From contig JBGSOV010000021.1 of assembly GCA_041738935.1 (NCBI GenBank), positions 62,001 to 126,000 of the forward strand: 64,000 bases of DNA, written 5' to 3'. The DNA comes from JBGSOV01 sp041738935 (GTDB lineage: Bacteria > Patescibacteriota > Gracilibacteria > CAIRYL01 > GCA-016699755). The number at the start of each line of letters is the position of its first letter. Positions within the stretch are counted from its first letter, which is position 1. The notes below the pieces were generated by a model. It was not told the DNA's origin, ran no database searches, and saw only the letters and a list, made by a program, of their open reading frames with translations. The position numbers and the translations under genes are program-made. Shown here in pieces: positions 51,740 through 59,865 of the stretch.

Positions 51740-52513
51740 ATGAATTTAATTCCCCATAGTATCACCTTCGCATTGCCCCTGCTGTTCCTATCTGGATGCA
51801 ACATCCCCGCCGATTCCCCGCTCGCCGTCTCACCAACAGCGCAGTCAAAAAACTTCACAGTAGAAGAAATTCAATTCACTTTTCCTTATCCAGCAACATG
51901 GGGAGAGGTGATCAGTGAGCGGCGGGGTGCAGATGTTGAATGTCCACCTCTTGCAGAAGGTGAGCCAAGCATGTGTTCCAATACTTCAGGCAGTTCGCAG
52001 AAACTTACTTTTAAGAAGAAGGAAAACATCGAACTCATATTTATTGAAAGTGGAGATGATGGGAATGAATCTTCAGAAAAGCTGCCGCATTTTTGTGACA
52101 AGCAATCAAAGGATGAACCTCTTTTGATTGATGGAGCAATCGGATATTGCGGCAAAACCGAGGAGGGAAAAATTACCTACTCAACATTGTCGCAAAGGGG
52201 GTATAAATACCTCCCTGAGCAGCAAATTTTTTATCCGTTACAACCAGGAAAATTCGACGAACTCACCGTTTATAAAGCCCTTCCTATTCCTGAAGAGTGT
52301 AAAAAGAGCACCTGCATTATATCTTTGCCGAATTATGATAAAGACCTTCCCCTTCCTGAAGTGTGCAGAAAAGGCTTCGCTAATATTTTAGGATCAGAAG
52401 AGGAAAAGCACTGCATTCAAAAATCACTCGAACGCTTTACTGCCGAATCTACCAGTACCGAGGAAGGAAGAGAATTTACTCAGTTTTTAAAACATCTTTC
52501 AGAAGTAAAATAG
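51740..52513 (+). CDS. Lipoprotein of unknown family
   Basis: 257 residues. Short signal with lipobox LFLSGC (Cys20), so lipid-anchored on the outside. The mature part starts with a disordered Pro/Ser/Ala stretch; residues about 40-110 look beta-rich (VEEIQFTFPYPATWGEVISE, LTFKKKENIELIFIES), as in PsbP-like or other small beta-sandwich lipoproteins. Eight further Cys occur (VECPP, SMCSN, HFCDK, GYCGK, EECKKSTCI, EVCRK, KHCIQ), suggesting disulfides. No catalytic motif. Probably transcribed from repeat copy 2. Confidence 0.7.
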   Translation: MNLIPHSITFALPLLFLSGCNIPADSPLAVSPTAQSKNFTVEEIQFTFPYPATWGEVISERRGADVECPPLAEGEPSMCSNTSGSSQKLTFKKKENIELIFIESGDDGNESSEKLPHFCDKQSKDEPLLIDGAIGYCGKTEEGKITYSTLSQRGYKYLPEQQIFYPLQPGKFDELTVYKALPIPEECKKSTCIISLPNYDKDLPLPEVCRKGFANILGSEEEKHCIQKSLERFTAESTSTEEGREFTQFLKHLSEVK

Positions 52514-52533
52514 TTTTTTTATCTCGAGCAGTC

Positions 52534-52563
52534 TTGACAGCAAAACATTGTCCCAAGTATTGT
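52534..52563 (+). promoter_or_regulatory. Promoter for a leaderless DUF4256 message
   Basis: -35 TTGACA (52534-52539), 18-bp spacer, -10 TATTGT (52558-52563). The ATG at 52570 begins six bases after the -10, so the RNA would start at or near the start codon. An upstream TTG start would fall in the -35 box and is rejected. Confidence 0.6.
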
Positions 52564-52569
52564 GCAGAT

Positions 52570-53142
52570 ATGAACACATCACCTAGTCGCAAACATCTGC
52601 CGCCAAAACAATGCGAACAATTGCTCGCAACGCTCGCGACTCGTTTTGAGCAAAATATAAATCGTCACAAAGATATAAAATGGCAAAAAATTGCCGCAAA
52701 GTTAGCAGCAAGTCCCAACAAGTTGTGGTCACTCAACGAGATGGAAAAAACCGGCGGCGAACCAGATGTCATTGGTTTTGACAAAAAAACTGACGAATAT
52801 ATTTTTTGCGATTGCTCAGCAGAAAGCCCAAAAGACCGGAGAAGTCTGTGCTATGACCGCGAAGCGCTAAAAGCAAGAAAAGAGCACAAACCCAAAAATA
52901 CGGCACTCGATATGGCAAAAGAAATGGGGATCGAATTGTTGAATGAAACTCAGTATCGCGAGCTGCAACAACTGGGGAGTTTTGACACAAAATCGTCAAG
53001 CTGGGTGCAAACTCCAGCCGAAATCAGAAAGCTGGGCGGCGCGCTGTTTTGTGATTGTCGCTACAACACTGTCTTTGTCTATCATAACGGAGCAGAATCG
53101 TATTATGCTGCGAGAGGCTTTCGCGGTGTACTCCGAGTGTAG
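52570..53142 (+). CDS. DUF4256 family protein
   Basis: 190 residues. The sequence follows the conserved DUF4256 pattern through its length: RFEQNINRHKDIKW, LWSLNEMEKTGGEPDVIGFD, YIFCDCSAESPKDRRSLCYD, ALKARKEHKP, DMAKEMGIELL, FDTKSSSWVQTP, LGGALFCDCRYNTVFVYHNGAESYY and AARGFRGVLRV at the end. The family has no assigned function. No signal or membrane span, so cytosolic. Four Cys lie in the two CDC motifs. Preceded by a strong promoter, alone on its strand unit. Family call is from recall of the motif pattern. Confidence 0.85.
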   Translation: MNTSPSRKHLPPKQCEQLLATLATRFEQNINRHKDIKWQKIAAKLAASPNKLWSLNEMEKTGGEPDVIGFDKKTDEYIFCDCSAESPKDRRSLCYDREALKARKEHKPKNTALDMAKEMGIELLNETQYRELQQLGSFDTKSSSWVQTPAEIRKLGGALFCDCRYNTVFVYHNGAESYYAARGFRGVLRV

Positions 53143-53223
53143 ATTTTCAAGAAAAATCCAGATTTATTGTCAATAAAATCCTCTGATACTAATTCCAAAT
53201 ATAAACAAATTTTTAAATATTAG

Positions 53224-53264
53224 TTCCCCTTCAATTCCCCCCTGACTTCTCGGGGGGAGGGGAA
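53224..53264. terminator. Stem-loop between the DUF4256 gene and argF
   Basis: Nested arms TTCCCC...CCCCCC / GGGGGG-A-GGGGAA around TGACTTCTC with a seven-base asymmetric bulge. Followed by AAGAAAG rather than T, so on the plus strand termination is uncertain; it may act as an RNA 3' stabiliser. Confidence 0.45.
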
Positions 53265-53352
53265 GAAAGATGTTTCATCTTTAGAATGAGCATGAGCGTG
53301 CTTTAAAAGAGCAAGAATCTGTGCCATACTGATTTCTGTTTTTTAAAAGCAA

Positions 53353-54261
53353 ATGCAACATCTTGCGACAATCAAAGATTTAGAAACAGCGGAGCTCATT
53401 GCGCTGCTTGATCTCGCCGAAAATTTGCAGCAAGAAAAAGAGCAAAATGGTTTTATTCGTCCCTTACTCAAAGGCAAAACCGTGGCAATGACTTTTGAAA
53501 AACCATCACTACGCACGCGCGCAGCTTTTCAAATTGCTGCGGCAGATTTGGGCGCGCATCCGATTTTTTTTGGACCGCAAGAAATCTTTTTGTCTTCCGA
53601 TGGTGGCGATCGCGAAACCATCGCCGATATTGTGCATAACATCGAGCGTTTTGCAGATATGATCGTGGCGCGCGTTCACAAGCACGGTACGATTTTAGAA
53701 ATGACCGCGCTTTCGCAAGTTCCGGTCATCAATGCGCTCTCTGATGGTCATCATCCGACTCAAGCGATTTGTGATTTGCTCGCCATCAGGCGCCATTTTG
53801 GCGGTTTTGCAAATTTGACCGTGGCGTGGATCGGCGATGGAAACAATGTGTGTGCATCCTTGGCGCAAGCCTGCAATCTGGTAGGTGTTCGCTTTCGCGC
53901 CAGTTCGCCCACTGGCTACGAGCTTGCAAATGAAATCACTGACGATTTATCAAACTATACTTTCACAAAAAATCCCGTCGAAGCAGTAACAGATGCCGAT
54001 ATTGTTGTGACCGATACGTGGATCTCAATGGGAGCAGAGGATGAAAGTGCCAAACGTCGCGAAGTCTTTGCGCCGTTTCAGGTAACCGCCGAACTAATGG
54101 CATTCGCCAAACCCACAGCGATTTTTATGCACTGTCTCCCGGCACATCGCGGCGAAGAAGTAACCGCCGAAGTCATCGACGGCTCACAATCAATTGTCTT
54201 TGACGAAGCGATTTGTCGCCTGCATATTGCACGCGCATTACTGGTAACGCTCATCAAATAA
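53353..54261 (+). CDS. argF: Ornithine carbamoyltransferase
   Basis: 302 residues, normal OTC length. It makes citrulline from ornithine and carbamoyl phosphate. The carbamoyl phosphate site is EKPSLRTR at 49-56; HHPTQ at 133-137 follows, the ornithine-specific loop DTWISMG has SMG at 225-227, and HCLPAHRGEEV from His260 holds the reactive Cys261. The SMG and HCLP motifs favour OTC over aspartate or acetylornithine carbamoyltransferases. No other arg gene is nearby, so arginine synthesis or a citrulline/carbamoyl phosphate energy route are both possible. The ATG start lacks a Shine-Dalgarno. Confidence 0.94.
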   Translation: MQHLATIKDLETAELIALLDLAENLQQEKEQNGFIRPLLKGKTVAMTFEKPSLRTRAAFQIAAADLGAHPIFFGPQEIFLSSDGGDRETIADIVHNIERFADMIVARVHKHGTILEMTALSQVPVINALSDGHHPTQAICDLLAIRRHFGGFANLTVAWIGDGNNVCASLAQACNLVGVRFRASSPTGYELANEITDDLSNYTFTKNPVEAVTDADIVVTDTWISMGAEDESAKRREVFAPFQVTAELMAFAKPTAIFMHCLPAHRGEEVTAEVIDGSQSIVFDEAICRLHIARALLVTLIK

Positions 54262-54288
54262 TCGCAAGTTGAGCGCGAAGACAAACAG

Positions 54289-54678
54289 TTATGATGCAAA
54301 ATCTGCAGCCCAAACAAGATAGCTGCCGAGCACAATCGTAACTATCGCCGCAAAGGGAAGCAACGTATAGAGCGGCAACTTGGAGGTAAAATTTGCCGTC
54401 CATTGTGGAAGCACCACGAGCACAATTCCCTTAAGAAGCGTTCCCCACCCGAGCAAGCTCACAATGATTTCTGTCGGCGTGCTCCAAAGATTATGATTGA
54501 GCACAATCAAATAGCCTACGATAATCATCACAATCGCCATAAAAAATACTGCCAAGACTTCTGTCGCAACAGCAGTATACATTTTGGCATACAAAGAACG
54601 ATTGAGCAGCATCCCCAAACCAACGGCAATCAAAGTGGGACCGGCGAGCTGCGCAATCAAAGTAGTTGTCGGATTCAT
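54289..54678 (-). CDS. Four-span membrane protein
   Basis: 129 residues from the ATG at 54678 (MNPTTTLIAQLAGPTLIAVG). An ATG 13 codons upstream is open but less fitting. About four hydrophobic spans: 7-22, 33-58, 68-90 and 103-125, with short loops. It resembles small integral membrane proteins of unknown function found in CPR and Proteobacteria; GWGTLLKGIVLVVLP and a GxGM motif near the first span are the most distinctive pieces. No enzymatic motif. Convergent with argF. Confidence 0.7.
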   Translation of the reverse strand: MNPTTTLIAQLAGPTLIAVGLGMLLNRSLYAKMYTAVATEVLAVFFMAIVMIIVGYLIVLNHNLWSTPTEIIVSLLGWGTLLKGIVLVVLPQWTANFTSKLPLYTLLPFAAIVTIVLGSYLVWAADFAS

Positions 54679-54858
54679 AGAGCAGAAAAAAGAAAAGCAG
54701 TTTAGAAAACCATACAAAAGAATCCACTAAAATGCAAAAAATGGATGAAACAGTCGCCCGCTTCATTCTTTTTGAGAGGAATACGTATTATTCCCAAAAC
54801 GAAATTTATTCCGCATGAATGATTCTCTTGCCTCAAATCACAAGCAAAACCCTAAATA

Positions 54859-55812
54859 TTACTTTTGCGAAGGGACATATTCTTCGGTCACGACCAGTTG
54901 CCCAAAACACTCTTGATCCTCTTTTTTGTGGAGAAGATACATCAAATACGCATATCCGCCGATGAGCAGAATTGGTAAGATAATCACATGTAACTTAATG
55001 CCAGCGAGAAAAACCGGCATATCGGCGTTGATAGTAGATGAAGCAAGATTACCGACTGTTTCCATCTCGAGCAAAAAATCGTACAGTCCATGGAGCGTCA
55101 TAGCGATAACAAGCCCGAGCGTCGCCATTTGATCGCGAAAAACAGTTTCTTTGCGCCAGTGAACAATACGATGCAAAAAGTCGGGTAAAAACGCCAACCT
55201 ACCATTGCGTTCGCGTTGTTCCAAAATCGGCGTGGCAAAATGACCCAAACCATAAAAATAGCCATAAATTCCCGAACACAAAATATGAATAAAAACCACA
55301 AACACTGACCGCACCAAAAAGAGCGAAGTGAGAGATTCGGTTTGGTCTCGCAAGATCAGCATGAAAAAATAACCGATATTTTCGAGGAAAGAGAATCCGA
55401 GTGCAGCGATAATGGAAAATTCGATGACATCATCGACTGATTCGAAGATGCGGTGATCAGTCTTTTTAACAACCCAGTGTTTGCTATATTCTTCGATAAA
55501 ACCGACAGAAAGATAGACCAAAAAGTACGAAAGCGCGCTTACTCCAAGAGCCGATTTGATATTTTCACCAAAATTGGAGGGTTCGATGGTAAAGAAAATC
55601 AAATCAAACGGCTCGCCCCAAAAGTGCTGATATGCCAAGATCAGCGCTCCCGAAAACATACCAGCAATAAACGTCAAAATAACTTGATGCCATTTGTGCG
55701 CATGTTTACGACGAAACACAAAATACCACGCTCCCACCGGAATAATCGCAAGAAAAATGCACAGTACAAATTGAAAGGGGTGCTCGCCGGCTCTCAGCAA
55801 AGATTCAAACAT
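54859..55812 (-). CDS. PrsW-family intramembrane protease
   Basis: 317 residues with about eight membrane spans. The PrsW signature is complete: EE at 107-108 in GFIEEYSKHW, the second motif SFLENIGYFF with Glu144, His176 in FIHILCSGIYGYFYG and a later His in MTLHGLYDF. In Bacillus, PrsW cleaves the anti-sigma factor RsiW; other members have unknown targets. No anti-sigma factor or sigma factor gene is next to it. The C-terminal 25 residues are acidic and cytosolic or external. Activity is likely since the motif residues are kept. Confidence 0.88.
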   Translation of the reverse strand: MFESLLRAGEHPFQFVLCIFLAIIPVGAWYFVFRRKHAHKWHQVILTFIAGMFSGALILAYQHFWGEPFDLIFFTIEPSNFGENIKSALGVSALSYFLVYLSVGFIEEYSKHWVVKKTDHRIFESVDDVIEFSIIAALGFSFLENIGYFFMLILRDQTESLTSLFLVRSVFVVFIHILCSGIYGYFYGLGHFATPILEQRERNGRLAFLPDFLHRIVHWRKETVFRDQMATLGLVIAMTLHGLYDFLLEMETVGNLASSTINADMPVFLAGIKLHVIILPILLIGGYAYLMYLLHKKEDQECFGQLVVTEEYVPSQK

Positions 55813-55966
55813 TCAGAGAAGTATTTTATTTTTTACGAGATTGCTGCACAAAATTTTCTTTTGTCCAGATGTTATATTTTAGCATATTGTTATAATTCAG
55901 TCAATTCAAATTCCCCAGTAAAAGGCAAGTTTATGCCATAATTATCACGCTTTCTTCTTTGGCGCT

Positions 55967-57328
55967 ATGGCAAAAATCAAACAGAATTTTCGTTGCACCG
56001 AATGCAACGCCGAATATCCCAAATGGAGCGGTCAATGCACGCAGTGCGGCACATGGAACAGTTTGGTCGAATTTACCAAGCAAGAATCGCATCCCGTCTC
56101 GCGCCATGCACCAGGCGGCAATGTCATTGATTTTAAGGACAAATCGAATGTAGCTGCGCACGATGGTATGCGCATTACGACTGGATTTGCCGAGGTTGAT
56201 CGCGTACTTGGTGGAGGATTTTTTCCAGATTCACTCACGCTCTTTGTAGGAAATCCCGGAATCGGCAAATCAACGCTTGCCTTACAAATTGCTCTACAAA
56301 TTGCTCATGCGACAACAAACCGACCAGTTTTGATTTTTTCCGGTGAAGAATCAGTTTTTCAGGTACGCAAGCGTGCCGAACGCCTCGGCGGTGTTCCAGC
56401 AAACCTACACGTAGCCGCAACTTTTGTGATGGAAGATGTGATTGCGACTATCACAGAACATAATCCCGCTTTTGTCATTGTCGATTCGGCACAAACATTT
56501 TCATCGCGCGAGATTCCAGGCGCACCTGGATCAATGCCGCAAATCCGCACTATTACCGAAATGCTCATGCACGCGAGCAAAACCTCGGGGATTCCGATTC
56601 TTTTGATTGGGCAAGTGACCAAAGGCGGCGAAATGGCAGGCCCGCAGCTGCTCGCGCATTTGGTTGATACGGTTTTGCAATTTGAAGGCGACGACCAGCA
56701 CGATTTACGAATTTTGCGCAGCAGCAAAAACCGTTTTGGCGCAACGAGCGAAGTCGGGATTTTTGCCATGACCGAAAGCGGCTTGCAAGAAGTCACCAAT
56801 CCATCCGAAGCATTTTTGTCCGGTCGATTGCCAGGCGCCATCGGTAGTTCTATTTATCCAGCGCTCGAAGGACAGCGTCCGTTTTTGGTCGAAATTCAAG
56901 CGCTAACGGCAACAACGCCCTTTGGACTTCCTCGGCGCTCAGCAAGTGGCATCAGCCTGCAACGACTGTCACTGCTGCTTGCCGTGCTCGAAAAACACGC
57001 GGGAGTCAAACTCGCGTCGCTTGATGTCTTTGCCAATGTTGTTGGTGGTTTTCGGATTGAAGAACCCGCTGCCGATCTCGCAATTTGTCTGGCGGTAGCG
57101 AGCTCGCGCAACAAAGCAGCGATTCCGCAAGAACTATTTGTCTTGGGCGAAGTCGGTTTGTCCGGCGAAGTGCGTGCTGTTTCCAAACTGGAGCAGCGTC
57201 TCAAAGAAGGCGAAAAGTTGGGCTTTACTACTGCCATTGTGCCGAGTACGCAAAAAGCTCCTCAAACAAAACTGCAGCTGATTCCTGTTCGAACCGTTGC
57301 CGAAGCGGTGCAAAAAGTATTGGGATAG
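55967..57328 (+). CDS. radA: DNA repair protein RadA
   Basis: 453 residues, as in most bacteria. RadA is a RecA-related ATPase that drives branch migration during recombination. An N-terminal C4 zinc finger has Cys10, Cys13, Cys24 and Cys27. Walker A GNPGIGKST is at 95-103, the RadA-specific KNRFG at 244-248, and the C-terminal Lon-like domain runs from about 290 to the end (VFANVVGGFRIEEPAADLA, FVLGEVGLSGEVRAV). All key residues are present. Monocistronic; the ATG lies 48 codons before the ATPase core domain in the usual place. Confidence 0.96.
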   Translation: MAKIKQNFRCTECNAEYPKWSGQCTQCGTWNSLVEFTKQESHPVSRHAPGGNVIDFKDKSNVAAHDGMRITTGFAEVDRVLGGGFFPDSLTLFVGNPGIGKSTLALQIALQIAHATTNRPVLIFSGEESVFQVRKRAERLGGVPANLHVAATFVMEDVIATITEHNPAFVIVDSAQTFSSREIPGAPGSMPQIRTITEMLMHASKTSGIPILLIGQVTKGGEMAGPQLLAHLVDTVLQFEGDDQHDLRILRSSKNRFGATSEVGIFAMTESGLQEVTNPSEAFLSGRLPGAIGSSIYPALEGQRPFLVEIQALTATTPFGLPRRSASGISLQRLSLLLAVLEKHAGVKLASLDVFANVVGGFRIEEPAADLAICLAVASSRNKAAIPQELFVLGEVGLSGEVRAVSKLEQRLKEGEKLGFTTAIVPSTQKAPQTKLQLIPVRTVAEAVQKVLG

Positions 57329-57343
57329 AACCGGAAAAGCCAT

Positions 57344-58150
57344 TTATTCCGAAACCCGTAGTGCAAACACCTTCGACCAGTATTTTCCAGTGATATAAAA
57401 AATATCATTTGCTTTGTCATACGCGATGCCATTGAGTACGTCCGTGCGTGTAGTTTTTTCAGCTAGCTCGAGTATACCACTCAGATTGAGTCTGCCAGTG
57501 ACTTTTCCCGAAAGCGGATTGATACGCACGATTGTGTCTGTTTGCCACACATTGGCAAAAATCTCGCCATTTACAAATTCTAATTCATTCAGTTTTTCAA
57601 GCGGCTGTCCGTCGAGAGTAACGGCAACTCGTCGCAACTCGGAAAAATTGTTTGGATCCAGAAAACGCAGCGAATCACTTCCGTCGCTCATAATCAGATT
57701 TTTTTCATCAAACGTCAGTCCCCAGCCTTCACCAGAATATGTAAACTCATCAATGCGCTCGAGCGTATTTTTGTCGTAGACAAATCCCCTGCCCGCCTGC
57801 CACGTCAATTGAATCAAGCGGTCATCAACCAACGCGAGTCCTTCGCCAAAGAGTTCTTTCTCGATTGTTTGCCGCTTTAAAACTACACCACTTTCGGGCA
57901 CAACTTGGCGCACATCGGATTCGTTCCACATGCCAGTGCTTTCGTAAAAAATACCGTCATCAAAAACCAGCCCTTGCGTAAATGCAGTTGTATCGTGCGG
58001 ATATTCGGAAATGATTTGGTATTTCAAGTCGATTACAGAATCTTCACGCACTTGTGACGATTTGGTGAATGAAGCACAACCGCCAAACAGCTGGAGGACA
58101 AAAGCGCAAAGGGAAAAAAGAGAAGCGGCTCGCATTACAGAAAAAAACAT
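57344..58150 (-). CDS. Glutaminyl-peptide cyclotransferase, plant/bacterial type, lipoprotein
   Basis: 268 residues from the ATG at 58150; starts at 58192 and 58135 are also possible, all leading into the lipobox LFGGC. The five-bladed beta-propeller QC family turns N-terminal Gln of exported proteins into pyroglutamate. Family motifs: EYPHDTTAFTQGLVFDDG, FYESTGMWNESDVRQV, FGEGLALVDDRLIQLTW, YSGEGWGLTFDEKNLIMSDG, LNELEFVNGEIFANVWQTD, LNGIAYDKANDIFYITGKYW. All six blade motifs are in order. It would act on the outer face of the membrane, in keeping with the many exported proteins here. Confidence 0.9.
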   Translation of the reverse strand: MFFSVMRAASLFSLCAFVLQLFGGCASFTKSSQVREDSVIDLKYQIISEYPHDTTAFTQGLVFDDGIFYESTGMWNESDVRQVVPESGVVLKRQTIEKELFGEGLALVDDRLIQLTWQAGRGFVYDKNTLERIDEFTYSGEGWGLTFDEKNLIMSDGSDSLRFLDPNNFSELRRVAVTLDGQPLEKLNELEFVNGEIFANVWQTDTIVRINPLSGKVTGRLNLSGILELAEKTTRTDVLNGIAYDKANDIFYITGKYWSKVFALRVSE

Positions 58151-58242
58151 TTCGCTTGTAACTATAGCAGAAACTATGGGCGCACTTTGCAAATTTGGTA
58201 CAAAAGTTGTAGCTTACAGCAGAAGTAATTTTACGAAATTGT

Positions 58243-58746
58243 ATGGAAGCAATTGACAAAGCACTCTGGCGCTATCGTTTACGCAAAACACCATTTCGCA
58301 TTTTTTGGCGCCTGCTTATATATCAGTTTTTACTGGGATTGGCTTGGTTTTTATTCGCACTAATTTTTCCTGATATTTTTTTGGAGAATAAAATCGTTAT
58401 TTTTATATGGGTAACTTTGGGAGAAATGACTGTTTCGACCGTACTTTTTTTCCAGTGGTTTTACGAATATTATCGCATTGCTGATATGGAACTTGTGCAT
58501 CGGAGAGGTGTCTTTTTGACTCATGAAGAAACACATAGTCTGCAAGAAGTCGCCAAACTGCAAACAAATCAAAGTATTTTTGGAAGAATTTTTGATTATG
58601 GAAATGTGATTATTTTTTACCGCTTTAACAAAACTCCGCTGCGAATCGATAGTATTTCAGATATCCAAGTTGCTTTCGAATTTTTGAATGCCGAAATCAA
58701 AGACGCATCCGAAGAAAATGTTCGCCGCTTGGCAGGAGGGCAATAA
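58243..58746 (+). CDS. Membrane protein with bacterial PH domain
   Basis: 167 residues. Two membrane spans (about 22-45 and 52-75) and then a bacterial PH (bPH_2, formerly DUF304) domain: YRIADMELVHRRGVF, EEVAKLQ-type helix start and NQSIFGRIFDYGNVIIFY, which is the most conserved part. The final strand and helix KTPLRIDSISDIQVAFEFL also fit. Function of such proteins is not established. Divergent from the cyclotransferase gene with a 92-bp gap. Confidence 0.78.
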   Translation: MEAIDKALWRYRLRKTPFRIFWRLLIYQFLLGLAWFLFALIFPDIFLENKIVIFIWVTLGEMTVSTVLFFQWFYEYYRIADMELVHRRGVFLTHEETHSLQEVAKLQTNQSIFGRIFDYGNVIIFYRFNKTPLRIDSISDIQVAFEFLNAEIKDASEENVRRLAGGQ

Positions 58747-58770
58747 AAAACCCGAATTTTCCGTAGAAAT

Positions 58771-59604
58771 CTATGCGAAGATAATCGCGCGGTTTTTGTA
58801 GACGATAATTTTGTTTTCGAGCTGCTTTTTGAGCGCAATCGCAAAGACTTCTTTTTCGCATTTGCGTCCCATAGTTTTAAACTCTTTGATCGAATCACCG
58901 TGCGTGACGCGCAAGGTTTCTTGTTCGATAATTTGCCCTTGATCGAGCTCTTTCGTGACATAATGCGAAGTCGCGCCAATGATTTTGACGCCGCGATCAT
59001 AGGCATCATCATACGGCTTGGCGCCGATAAAAGACGGCAGGAAGGAGTGATGAACATTGATAACTGGTACGTTGCATTTTTGCAAAAAATCTTCCGATAA
59101 AATCTTCATATAGCGCGCTAGCCCGATGCATTCGACATCATATTGCTGAAGAATTTCGAGCAATTGCGTTTCTTGATCAACCCCATTTGGCACGTGGAAA
59201 AAAGGAATCTCAAACCTTTTTACGAGTGGTTCAGCATCAGCAAAGTTGCTCGCGACAAAAGCGATTTTTGCGTCGAGTTCGCCAATTTGTGTGCGATTGA
59301 TAATATCGAGAAGACAATGGAGTTCGCGCGAGCAGAAGAGCGTGATGTGTTTGTCGGGTTTGGCAAAATCAAGAATTGATTCCATTTCATATTTGTCAGC
59401 GATTTGCGCAAAGCGTTGTTCAAATTCGGTTTTGTTCAGTTGAAAGTGTTCTAAATCCCATTCGATTCGCATAAAAAACCTGCCATCCTCAATGTGTTGT
59501 TCGAGATTGATGACATTCGCACCCAAATCATACAAAAAAGCAGTGATTTGAAAAATAATCCCCTTAAGATCTTGGCACGAAATAATTAGGCTCGCTGTTT
59601 TCAT
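58771..59604 (-). CDS. purU: Formyltetrahydrofolate deformylase
   Basis: 277 residues, normal for PurU, which frees formate from 10-formyl-THF. An N-terminal ACT domain (1-80, starting LIISCQDLKGIIFQITAFLYDLG) is followed by a formyltransferase-like domain. The catalytic triad of the fold is Asn183, His185 and Asp221: NVHHSFLPSFIGAKPY and LDQGQIIEQ. The ACT domain separates it from GART/PurN. It may supply formate to a PurT-type purine step or balance one-carbon pools. No other purine gene is in the window. It lies next to the tRNA-Met pair. Confidence 0.92.
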   Translation of the reverse strand: MKTASLIISCQDLKGIIFQITAFLYDLGANVINLEQHIEDGRFFMRIEWDLEHFQLNKTEFEQRFAQIADKYEMESILDFAKPDKHITLFCSRELHCLLDIINRTQIGELDAKIAFVASNFADAEPLVKRFEIPFFHVPNGVDQETQLLEILQQYDVECIGLARYMKILSEDFLQKCNVPVINVHHSFLPSFIGAKPYDDAYDRGVKIIGATSHYVTKELDQGQIIEQETLRVTHGDSIKEFKTMGRKCEKEVFAIALKKQLENKIIVYKNRAIIFA

Positions 59605-59616
59605 AGTGGAGAATGG

Positions 59617-59696
59617 TGGTGAGAAGGGGCAGGTCTAAACTGCCGTGCCGACTGCTCGGCATATGAATCCCGCGCTCTTACCAGCTGAGTTTTTAT
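59617..59696 (-). pseudogene. Broken tRNA-Met copy
   Basis: Read on the minus strand it keeps the D-arm (CTCAGCTGGTAAGAG), the CGGGATTCATA anticodon half, a perfect T stem (GGCAG/CTGCC) and an ACCA end, all like the intact gene at 59708. But the 5' acceptor strand is AT-rich and cannot pair with CCTTCTC, the T loop reads TTTAGAC, and a GCCGA/TCGGC hairpin replaces the 3' side of the anticodon stem. It is a decayed tandem duplicate 3' of the real tRNA. Confidence 0.7.
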
Positions 59697-59707
59697 GACG
59701 AGAATTG

Positions 59708-59784
59708 TGGTGCCACGGGGCAGATTTGAACTGCCGACCTCGGGGTTATGAATCCCGCGCTCTTACCAGCTGAGCTACCGTGGC
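59708..59784 (-). tRNA. tRNA-Met (CAT)
   Basis: 77 bases including an encoded CCA. Acceptor stem GCCACGG/CCGTGGC pairs fully; D-arm GCTC...GAGC; anticodon loop TTCATAA in stem CGGGA/CCCCG (one A-C mismatch next to the loop); T-arm GGCAG-TTCAAAT-CTGCC. The paired first base and the D-stem indicate an elongator tRNA-Met rather than the initiator; an Ile tRNA whose C34 is modified cannot be excluded. Confidence 0.93.
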
Positions 59785-59865
59785 TAAAGCAGCGCTTGTA
59801 AAATACCTGTGTATTTTTGCCGATTTTTTGGCGAGAAGCAAGATTTTTTGTAATACTTCTTCTTG

